NCBI GenBank assembly: GCA_020466095.1
Contig: CM035806.1
Span: forward strand, 130,644,422-130,708,421
Direction: 5' to 3'
DNA: 64,000 nt
Source: Chlorops oryzae
Taxonomy: Eukaryota > Arthropoda > Insecta > Diptera > Chloropidae
Shown: positions 55,080 to 64,000 of the stretch, in pieces
How the letters are laid out: every line of letters starts with the position of its first letter
Position numbering within the stretch: the stretch's first letter is position 1
Made by a program: the position numbers and the translations under genes
Notes under the pieces: model-generated
What the model was told of the DNA's origin: nothing
The model's input: only the letters and a program-made list of their open reading frames with translations
The model's database searches: none

Positions 55080-55660
55080 ATTTTTAGTGGTACCTCCAGT
55101 ACTAGGGTCTGTTATGAAAATCACAAAAACTGCTCTAAAATCGAAGTTTTTCAAGATATTTTGATGAAATTTCATATTTGATCATATTTAAAGCCCAGCA
55201 ATATTTTGTCCAAAAATTGAAAAAGTGGGCGTGGCAGAAGGGCGGTTTTTGAAAATTGTCTCCAACAACCGAAATTCAAATGGGACTTGAACGAAATTTG
55301 GCACTTATGCTTCCTTTGTAGCCTTAAACATCATTTCAAAAAATTTCCTTGATCGGTCCATTTTTAAGGGTACCTCCAGTACTAGGGTCTGTCACAAAAA
55401 TCTCAAAAGTGCCCCAAAATCGGATTTTTTTGAAATATTTCAAAAAAACTTAGGATTAGAGCGTATATCTAAGCCTCCGATTAGATTTCAAAAAAAATTG
55501 GAAAAGTGGGCGCGGCAAAGGGGCAGTTTTCATAAAGAAATCTATCAAAAGTCGGTCTTAAACACCTCTTGATATTAAAAATTATTTGAACACGTGTGTC
55601 TGTGTCGGGTATTTTATTGTCAGGCTCGCCTGACTATAACACCCTTACTTGTTTTCGAAC
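55080..55660. repeat. cctccagtactagggtctg repeat, third block
   Basis: Two units start at about 55090 and 55370. The block ends gtgtcgggtattttattgtc and ctgactataacacccttac, the mirror of acaagtaagggtgttatagt at 42513. It is the same repeat family as at 45336-46010. Confidence 0.65.
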
Positions 55661-55705
55661 TCTGTTTGTTGTGCGACAGTGAATGACAGAATGGACCATT
55701 TACTT

Positions 55706-55921
55706 TGAAAGTGGTGTAACTCCAACTTTCTATTTTCCGGTTCTGAGCGGCCTTGAGGGAAAATTGATGGCCATGGCTTAATTTAGTTTTTGGATTCGTG
55801 TTAAGCTAGCCATTCTAAAGACTTCGCAGTTTTGCTAGGTGGTGGCGGGTGCTAGTTAATGAACATCCACCACTTAATATCTCGAAATTTAACAATGCGG
55901 TTACACCACTTTCAAACCATT
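55706..55921. mobile_element. MITE with GAAAGTGGTGTAA ends
   Basis: tttgaaagtggtgtaactcc at the left and its mirror gttacaccactttcaaa at the right enclose about 215 bp. The target duplication is not clear. Confidence 0.65.
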
Positions 55922-56028
55922 CGATAAAGAAAAAAATTGTTCAACGGGAAAAGGCACTCGGAAGGTTTGCGAAAATGTAAGTTTTGAACAAGGAATTGAG
56001 TTTATAACTTCGTAATTACTGAGGAATT

Positions 56029-57556
56029 CCCTTTTTATACCCAGCGTAAGCGGGGTATATTAGTTTTGTGCGAATCTTGTAACAGGGAGAATTAAGCTCC
56101 GGAGATATAGACATATATATGGGCATTTCCATTTTGACGTGACGTGACATTCGAACGAAAAACAAAATTTTTTTTAAATGAAGAATTGCAAATTTAAAAA
56201 AAGTTTTTTAATATTTGCATACTAATAAAGTAGCACTATGTTCAGTAAAAAAATTAGACCAATAGACCATAAGGATTTGAGTATTGAAGCAAAAAAGTGT
56301 CCTAGCGTTTCGTTACGAAAAACAGAAGTGGGTTTTTGACTTAGATTACAAGATCGCAAAACTCTGCTAATTTCGCAAAACTTTTCGTATTAAACTTATA
56401 GCAATAAGATTGGAAAATATAAGAGTTCATTTTCCAAGTTTTAAAATTGTAAAATCGTTTGTCGTTCGTTTTTTATTGGCCTTAATTACCTGGCGTTACG
56501 TTACCTGGCGTTACGTTACTTAAATTTCAAAAGGGTCTTAGTCATGAAAATAGTTTTTTATTTTAACCTTTTTTCCTTTTAATTCATAAATTCTGGTATT
56601 ATAAATAGAAGGACCAATAATAAATTTTATCAAAAACAATATTTAATTGAGCTTGCGTAATTAGAAGATAATTATCCACTTATTCGTTAAAGAATTTTTG
56701 TTGTTGTTGTTTTGGTTGATTCTTCTGAATGGAATTATTAAGGACGATAACTTCCATTGATCAGGTTAATAAAATGGTCCAAATTTCATAGATAAAGCAC
56801 TTTTAAAGGTAATTTAAGAAATACAAATACAACAAAATAAGCCTTTACCTATGTTTTACAGAAATGAGGGCTGACTATAACCACCAATCTTCTTAAATAG
56901 TGTAATTCAGATGTGTTACTATGATAGTACATACCCAAAAATTGTTTTAAGGAACTGGGGCATTTTCATTTCCGGTAGACTTTTCTGTGGAAATGCCCAT
57001 ATATAGAAATGATCAGGATCAAAAACTGAATCGATTTAGACATGTCCGTCCGTCCGTCCGTGGTCGGATCTCCTCCGAAACGGCTGGACCAATCATGTCT
57101 AAATTTGGCACAAAGGTATATCGCGGTCCGAGTATGATCCTAAGTAAAAATGAGAGGCATCCGCCCACTGCCACGCCCACAAATGAATTTAATATGTTTT
57201 CAGTAAAATGCCTGTAACTTGCGAACCATTTAACACATTTCATTGATATTTGGTGTACTGGTAAACTACGAAAAGGGACATATCCTGGAAGAAAAGGACG
57301 CCGTCGTCCTCGAGCCACGCCCAAAAATAAGCCTACAAATAAGGGCTTATCGTAACTTGTGAAGTTGAAGGCGTAGAAGCTTCAAATTCGCAACATAGGT
57401 TGACCAAGGCGAATGAAAGGTGTAGAGAAATAATTTATGTGGCCCGCCCACTGCCACGCCCACAAATAGAGAAGCAAAATATAGTGCGCTCATAATGTCG
57501 GGACGCTGGGTATTTCAAAGTCGGGCTTGACCGACTTTAGCTTTCTTACTTGTTTT
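56029..57556. mobile_element. GTCC-microsatellite dispersed repeat with a nested MITE
   Basis: It starts with the small hairpin tatacccagcgtaagcggggtata (20+ bp at 56034-56058), carries a gtccgtccgtccgtccg tract at about 57043 and ends gactttagctttcttacttg. This layout matches GTCY repeats known from flies. A nested element with ends gggcatttccatttt / ggaaatgccc lies at 56121-56999, so the original repeat was about 650 bp. Confidence 0.55.
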
Positions 57557-58927
57557 TTATTATCAATTGGCTATTAAACTTTTTATTAGGGCACGAAAAC
57601 ACAAACAGTCCAACACAAAGCCTCGCCAGTTCGAGCTAATGGTGAATTTTATTAGGGTGACCAAACGTCCTTTTTTAAAAGGACATGTCCTGTTTTTTTG
57701 GCGATTTGGGGAAAGTAATTAATCGGCCTTTGATTGTCCTTCATTTTATTCATTTTTCTGGTGATATTAATAAACGCCATTCCAGTTTATATAATTTATT
57801 ACAAATAAGTACTAGGGTGTCCGAAAAAATATTTTTTTTTGAAAAGATAAATTGTCCACACGGATTTCGAAAGATAATTGCCTAAAAAGATTTTGAGAAT
57901 TTTTTCAGATTTTTTGAAGGACGTTTAGAGGTCGCGCAAATGGATTTTATGGGGAAACCTCCACTATTGAGGGAAGGGTTGTAATTTATACCTCAAATGG
58001 ATGCCTACGTGTAAAATTGTATTGTAAAATGTAATCAGATCGAAAGATAATGAATTGAGCTTTATTTTGGGGTGTACAGAAGGGGACGTAAAATCGTTTT
58101 TCTGGACCCGCTAGGCGGCGAAATGGGTTTCTTCTAAAATAAATGCATTTTTTTTTTGAAAAAACCAAAAAAAAAGTAAAATTCGTTTTAAATGTAAAAT
58201 CTGAGTATGCAGATTTAAAGTCCAATCAATTCTTAGCAAATAAAAAACAACGTTCATTTACCTTTTATTTTTGACGAAGCTATGCTAATTTAAAATTTGT
58301 ACTCACCTGTGTGCGCGCGATTTGCCACTATGAACTTAGCTTTCGTAGTGCAACAATGAAAAGCTCATAGTTTTTCTAAATTTTTAATGCAACAAGAATT
58401 TATCTATATTAAGAAGATAATAAAAACAACAAAAAATTCATTTCTTGAAAAGTAAAAAAAAAATAAATAATATATAGGGCCAATATTACCAAACATATTT
58501 AAAAAAATTTTAAAATTAAATTAAAAATTTTTTTATTTTAAATTTCATTTTCAATATGCAACTTTTTTAAGTATAGCAAAATGTGGCAGCACGCTCCACT
58601 GTCAGGGTAGTCAGTCAAATTCACAAATGATTGAAATATTATTTTAGAGCATGGAGCCGTGTGCGCGCGATTTTTCATCAGTCTCATATCGCTGTAATCT
58701 GAATCCAAAATTTAAAGCTTTGCTTTGTTTCGTTTTGCGCAGAATTTTTCCGTAAAATTTTAGAATGAGTGTAATCAGCTGTTTTTCTACCGCCCAAAAC
58801 AGGGCTGTTACCATATCTTAAAAAAACTTAAACGACCTGCTGAGGTAGTTTAAAATTTTTTAAAAAATATTTTAAAAATTTCGTTGGTGAAAATGAAAAT
58901 CAGATTTTATTTTAAAAATTTATATAA
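57557..58927. other. gene-free stretch
   Basis: No gene is seen. gtgcgcgcgattt occurs twice (about 58312 and 58661). The frames on both strands are short and without domains. Confidence 0.4.
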
Positions 58928-60265
58928 TCTATATATATAAAAATCAAATGGTGTGCGTATGTAATCGATAACCGTCTAAACTATCAGACCGATTTCAAAA
59001 CCAAAACATGCGTTGGAAAGTCTTTTTGGGGAGCAGGTTATAGGCTATTGAAATATTAAAAAGATAAATGTGTGCGTGAAATAATGGCCAAAAAGCCGCG
59101 GATTGTTCATTATTCACTCTAACTAAGCTGTAAAGAAAATTTGATCACATGGCCATAGCAAAAAAATTTTCATGAAAATTCAAATTCAATTTCGATTTCG
59201 GTCAGATGCCAACAGAAACATACTGATCTCTTCCCGTTAAATGTCTACCATCGCCGAAATTCGCGAAAACCGCATAATTTGGCTTTTTCCTATTTTGAAT
59301 CGTACACTAAGCAGCCAAAATAGTGCTCTATTAGGGTTAAAAATTGGCCATGTCCACGATTCGTGAAATTTGCGAAATTTTGATTTTTAGTATTTTGAAT
59401 CATACACTAAGCAGCCAAATATAGTGCTCCATTAGGGTTAAAAGTTGACCATGTCTACCATGGCCGAAATTCGCGAAAACCGCATAATTTGGCTTTTTCC
59501 TATTTTGAATCGTACATTAAGCAACCAAATAAGTGCTCTATTAGGGTTAAAAATTGGCCATGTCCACGATTCGCAAAATTTTGCAAAATTTAAATTTCAC
59601 TATTTTGAATCGTGCATTTAACAGCCAAATATATTGTTTCTATTAGAGTTAAAATTTGACCATGACCACGATTCGCGAAATTTTGCAAAAATTTAAATTT
59701 CACTATTTCGAATCGTTTATTAGCAGCCAAATATATTGTTCTATTAGAGTTAAAATTTGACCATGACCACGATTCGCGAAATTTTGCAAAATTTAAATTT
59801 CACTATTTTGAATCGTTGCATTTAACAGCCAAATATATTGTTCTATTAGAGTTAAAATTTGACCATGACCACGATTCGCGAAATTTTGCAAAATTTAAAT
59901 TTCACTATTTTGAATCGTGCATTTAACAGCCAAATATATTGTTCTATTAGAGTTAAAATTTGACCATGACCACGATTCGCGAAATTTTGCAAAATTTAAA
60001 TTTCACTATTTTGAATCGTGCATTTAACAGCCAAATATATTGTTCTATTAGAGTTAAAATTTGACCATGACCACGATTCGCGAAATTTGCAAAACTTTAA
60101 TTTTCGCATTGCAGTACAGAGTAAGGCCCCTGCTCTGAATGTGCTGAGGAAAAGGTATATGTGCAATCGGCTAAGCCGATGTAAACTTCCTGGGATATAT
60201 TATCCCAATAAAGTTTTTAGGTGGGACATATTACGAATTTTTCTTCTGCCCGGGCAACGTCGGGC
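58928..60265 (+). mobile_element. short non-coding Helitron, with 5' end, tandem array and 3' hairpin
   Basis: It starts TCTATATATATAAAAATC, a typical insect Helitron 5' end (TC start, inserted after A). About 300 bp later a 101-bp array begins. The right end holds the hairpin GCCCGGGCAACGTCGGGC (60248-60265), the kind of stem found just before a Helitron 3' end. Directly after it the sequence repeats the part from 58989 onward, so a second Helitron seems to follow with its first 60 bp lost. Confidence 0.65.
59230..60115 (+). repeat. 101-bp tandem repeat array, about nine units
   Basis: The last units start (ttgaccatga) at 59656, 59757, 59859, 59960 and 60061, a period of 101-102. Each holds ccacgattcgcgaaatttt, tcactattttgaatcg and a ttctattagagttaaaat block. 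The first units (59230-59650) are more diverged and alternate between two versions. The array is related to 10256-10480. Confidence 0.92.
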
Positions 60266-61121
60266 GATTTCAAAACCAAAACATGCGTTGGAAAGGTCTT
60301 TTTGGGGAGCAGGTTATAGGCTATTGAAATGTCCAAAAAGATGAATGTATGCGTGATATAATGGACAGAAAGCTGCAAATACAAATACAAAACTGTGAAT
60401 TCATTTTAATATTGTAGCATCTAGGAGCTTTTGGAGATTGTGAGAAATGAAAATAATATCATTTGAAAAACTGAAATAAAAAAATTTATTTTGCTTTTTC
60501 AAAACATCATATTAATGCCGCGGCAAAGACGGAGCAATCTTGCACGGCGCACGCGTAATGCTACAAGCGTACTTGCTCTTAGAAGAGGCGAAAGTGATGA
60601 GCAGCGCGCAAATCGAAATGACTTGACACGAGAACGTAACTCAAGATTGCGTTCTGCCCGAACAGAACAGGAAATAGAAGCGATTAATGCTATTCATCGT
60701 GCTAGAATGAGACTCAGTCGTGGTCTATCACATGAAGATCAATTGCAGCAAAATTTGAACAGGCGTACACAAAGGCAGGCGCGTGCTGTGGGAAATTTAG
60801 AGCGTGCCGCGTTTAACTATAATAACGCAATCGATTATAGTTCGCACCGTTCTGTTTTAATTGGTGTAATGAATCAAGTGTGCCAACATTGTAATGCATT
60901 GAAATTCCCAAATGAAACACCAGGTATGTGCTGTTCAAATGGAAAAGTTAAACTACCAGAATTGAATCCACCACCAGAACCATTGCTTTCATTGGTGGCA
61001 GGAATAACACCACTATCGAAGCATTTTTTGTCGAAAATTCAGAATTATAATTCATGTTTTTCAAACGACTTCGTTTGGTGCAACAAATATTATTCGCGAT
61101 AATTTTATGCCCACTTTTAAG

Positions 61122-62045
61122 GTAATTTTATTTTTTAAGGTAATTTTATTTTTGTCTCTTTCGCGCGGCTGTTTTTGGACCTTTTTTAAAAAAAATTCCT
61201 GACAGAAAACGAAAAGAGCTTTTTCAATTTTGTTTTTTTATTGTGTTAAGAATTAATTAAATTTAAAAAAGGAAACATGTTTTCTATGTGAGGGCCGTTC
61301 AGTAAGTTCTCGGCCGTCAAATTGGAGGCTCAAAAAAAAAAGTTTAGTGCTGGCGGCCACGATTCCAGGTGCCCAAGTTGCCTCAAATGAAAAAGAAAAA
61401 CGGGGTTATAATCAGTCATTATGGCATGAACCTCGAAAATAATTGCGATTTTTTTGACGAAATGGCGGCCATTGAAAAATGAAAAATCGATTTCGGGTAA
61501 AATTTTTTGTATTTCAGTGTAAAAAAATAGTAAAAAATTTGTTAAAATTATGATTGAGGTTGACGCCATAATGGTGACAATTCTGCGTCGATTCCACTTT
61601 GTTTCATTAAAATCGGTCCAGCTGGACTGGAGAAATCATGGCCGCCAGTTCAAAAAAGTGGTTTCGAGATAAATGCGTTGAAAATTACTCATTTTAGCGC
61701 AGAGCTTGCTCGACAAAAAAGACTACATCTTTTGAACTATTTCAAATTTCAAAAAACCCTTTTAGCACGATGGGTGATGTGAATAAAAAATAAGCAAAAG
61801 CTACAACAAGCAAAATTTTAAGCAATAGCTACGTTTTTGGGAATAAAAAAACACTTTTAGCTTTTGCTTACTTTTTATTCACATCACCCAATATTCTCAA
61901 ATATCCAAGCTATAAAAAATGAAAAAAAAAGTCGCCAAAAAATTTTTGTCAAAGGAGACAACCCCCTTAAGGCAATTTCGATACGACCGAAATTTTTAAC
62001 ATTTGTTCATATTCTGATCCCATTTATGATTATTCTACAATACAG
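61122..62045 (+). other. predicted intron A of the Helitron Rep gene (924 nt)
   Basis: Donor aag|gtaatt and acceptor ctacaatacag|attcaag rejoin the frame exactly. It includes the words gtaattttattttttaag twice and A/T-rich sequence with no recognisable element. It could be an insertion instead of an intron. Confidence 0.55.
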
Positions 62046-62558
62046 ATTCAAGGTCAGATTTATCACAGAGTTGGTTCATTGTTGCCATTTCCGGATCAAA
62101 ACTATCAATTTTTGCAAATATATTTCGTTGGTAATTCAAATATTGAAACTGATCAACGTTGTAGGATTAATTCTGACGTAAGGAGAGGATTAATTGCAGA
62201 ATTACAAGATCTTTTTCATGAGCACAATGCATTGGTTCGATTGTTTCAAACAGCACTTGATCGTATGCCGTCCGATAATCAAACAATTGTTATTCGAGCT
62301 GACAAAACACCTGCTGGAGAACATGCAAGGCGATTTAATGCACCTACAATTGATGATGTAGCTATTGTAGTTGTTGGAGAAGAATTTCAAGCACGTGATA
62401 TTGTGCTTCATCGTCGAAATGCGCAACTTCAACGTGTGTCTGAGACGCATCGCTGTTACGATGCTTTGCAATATCCTATTATATTATATTTTGGCAAGGA
62501 GAGGACGGATACTCTATTGGCATTAAAATGATGAATCCATCAAATCATGCGACAAATG

Positions 62559-62624
62559 GTGTGTTAAATTAAAAATATTCTTCACTAATGGCAAATTCAT
62601 TCAATTTTAATATTTTATTTATAG
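62559..62624 (+). other. predicted intron B of the Helitron Rep gene (66 nt)
   Basis: gtgtgttaaa to tttatttatag, a length typical of short fly introns. Removal gives an unbroken Rep sequence around ATNAGEE. Confidence 0.65.
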
Positions 62625-63252
62625 CTGGTGAAGAAATAAATAAAAATGTTAGCGCGATGAATTATTATTCGTACAGAATGATGTTACGCCAAAATGAATA
62701 TAATCACATATTGCATTGTCGACGACTTTTCCATCAATATGCAGTCGATATGTATGCAAAGATTGAAACTGAGCGTTTGAATTATATCAGATACAATCAA
62801 AGAAAACTACGTTCTGAGGAATATATACATTTGCGCGATGCAGTTAATAATGATAGCAATGTGAATGATATTGGAAGAATGATTATTTTACCAGCAACGT
62901 ATACTGGAAGTCCACGTCACATGCACGAGTATGCACAGGACGCAATGTCATATGTTCGCCACTATGGACGACCAGATTTATTCATTACTTTCACATGTAA
63001 TCCACATTGGACAGAGATTATGGAACATTTATTTGACGGTCAATCGTCAACAGATCGTCATGATATAACGGCACGTGTGTTTAAGCAAAAATTGAAATCA
63101 CTGATGGATTTTTATTGTTAAATTGAAAGTCTTTAGAGAGGTCCGTTGCTGGATGTATTCTGTTGAATGGCAGAAGAGAGGTTTACCACATGCACACGCT
63201 TTAATTTGGTTAGTTCGCAAAATAAGACCGGATGAAATTGATAGTGTTATCC

Positions 63253-63720
63253 CAAGCAGCAAAATAGAGCGATTCGACCAGCAGCAAGTCGAATCGACCT
63301 ATTTTGGTTGAAAATACCCTATTTCTAACCTATTTTCCGGCCTTAAATATGACCTAACTTAAAAGTCCGTTTCGAAGGTCCAAATTACCTCTATTCTACC
63401 TATTTCATGACTTCAAAGTCGCTTCGACTTCCAAGTCGATTTTTGGTCGAAAATAGGTAAAAAATTCCCTATTGAGTGACTTAAAATTGACTTAACTTTG
63501 AATTCCAAATTAGGTAATTTTTCAAGGCAAACAGACCAATTTTTTGACTAAAATTCGACTTTAAAGTCCGTTTGACTTATAGGGCGAAATAGGGTCAAAA
63601 GTTGACTTATTTTGTTGCATGCTTCGACTTCAAAGTCGAGCGGACTTGATTTTTTGGACTTCATAGTCGGTTTGACTTTAAAGTCGAAATAGGTCAAAAT
63701 AGGTCGAGCTCCGCCATGTT
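63253..63720. repeat. element built of palindromic GACTT-AAAGTC words
   Basis: It interrupts the Helitron Rep. At least eight words of the type cgacttcaaagtcg, gactttaaagtcg or gacttcatagtcgg occur, plus repeated aaataggtc and acctatttt words in both directions. No coding region or known termini; the right border is uncertain. Confidence 0.6.
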
Positions 63721-64000
63721 TTTCGAATGGCAAATTGAGAATTATTATTCTGCATATGTTTTTTCTTTAAGAAAAACAAATTTTTTTCAAGCAATATTTA
63801 TTTAATTTCCATCAATGAGAAAGCCCCTTAAAAATCAAGAAGTAGAAGGAACACTTTCACGAAAAATCTCAGCGGGCATATGTTTTTGGGACTTATTAAG
63901 CGCAAAATAATTTTTAATGAAGTCCATATTTTATTTATTATTTATTTCTTAAGACACACGAAGAAGAAAATTTCTCGTTCATTTCTGCTTTCGAGTAATA
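63721..64000. other. gene-free stretch at window end
   Basis: A/T-rich; no gene or element recognised. Confidence 0.45.

Larger units (their letters stand above)
60266..63252 (+). mobile_element. coding Helitron, 5' end lost, 3' part cut by another element
   Basis: 60266-60370 matches 58989-59100 (gatttcaaaaccaaaacatg and following), the subterminal 5' part of a Helitron. The Rep gene follows at 60515. The element stops within the Rep domain at about 63252, where an unrelated palindrome-rich sequence begins. The helicase domain is not in the window. Confidence 0.75.
60515..63252 (+). pseudogene. Helitron Rep/helicase protein, N-terminal half, spliced, with frameshifts
   Basis: The first ATG of the frame (60515) starts MPRQRRSNLARR. 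Exon A runs to 61121, exon B 62046-62558, exon C from 62625. Introns: 924 nt (aag|gtaatt...tacag|att, phase 0) and 66 nt (g|gtgtgt...tatag|ct, phase 1); each rejoins text typical of Helitrons (NFMPTFK|IQGQIYHRVGSLLP; SNHATN-A-GEEINKNVSAMNYYSYR). Rep N-terminal blocks are visible (FITFTCNPHW, then EWQKRGLPHAHALIWL, the HUH metal-binding motif). Rep nicks DNA and starts rolling-circle transposition. Breaks: one base near 61055, an extra attat near 62484, one extra T in a T run near 63110, then truncation before the catalytic Tyr. Confidence 0.85.

Noticed and set aside
59230..60115. Regularly spaced repeats that might suggest a CRISPR array
   Set aside because: Whole 101-bp units are repeated without unique spacers, inside a eukaryotic Helitron.

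Overview
The window is AT-rich animal DNA dominated by mobile elements, with one recognisable host gene and one near-complete transposase gene. GT-AG introns, a PA2G4/EBP1 orthologue, P-superfamily, hAT, Ty3/gypsy and Helitron sequences, and GTCY microsatellite repeats all point to a fly (Diptera). A higher fly such as a tephritid is my guess, not something the sequence proves.

Layout. 1-5 kb: nested hAT-type non-autonomous elements, several with exact 8-bp target duplications. 6-10.2 kb: two fold-back (long inverted repeat) elements, one inserted inside the other. 10.2-10.8 kb: the 5' part of a Helitron on the minus strand, with a 101-bp tandem repeat. 10.8-19 kb: a decayed Ty3/gypsy LTR retrotransposon (gag zinc knuckles, reverse transcriptase, RNase H, integrase). 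Its second LTR region is split by an internally deleted P-superfamily element that itself carries three MITEs. 19-22.4 kb: more nested hAT/TA-type MITEs. 23.4-26.7 kb, minus strand: a long P-superfamily transposase gene. A predicted 452-nt intron joins a first exon encoding one THAP domain to a second exon encoding another THAP domain, a coiled coil and the DDE core; one frameshift in a run of five C residues separates the C-terminal part. 27-37 kb: no host gene seen, many inverted-repeat elements and a tRNA-derived SINE-like sequence.

37.8-52.9 kb, plus strand: the PA2G4/EBP1 orthologue, nine coding exons, about 407 codons. Exons 1-7 are compact (37783-40055). Intron 7 is about 12.4 kb and full of repeats, including a direct duplication of about 2 kb in which only one copy carries a 183-bp insertion flanked by a 5-bp repeat. 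Exons 8-9 end at 52856. 53-58.9 kb: repeats only. 58.9-63.25 kb: what looks like two Helitrons in tandem. The first is a short non-coding copy with about nine 101-bp repeats; the second codes for a Rep protein with two predicted introns, several small frameshifts and a HUH motif. It is cut at about 63252 by an element built of short palindromic words.

Limits: all domain calls are by eye, with no database search. Several stretches (especially 10.9-14.6 kb and 43-44.9 kb) differ from their better copies mainly by one-base insertions or deletions, so part of the frameshifting and duplication could come from an unpolished long-read assembly.
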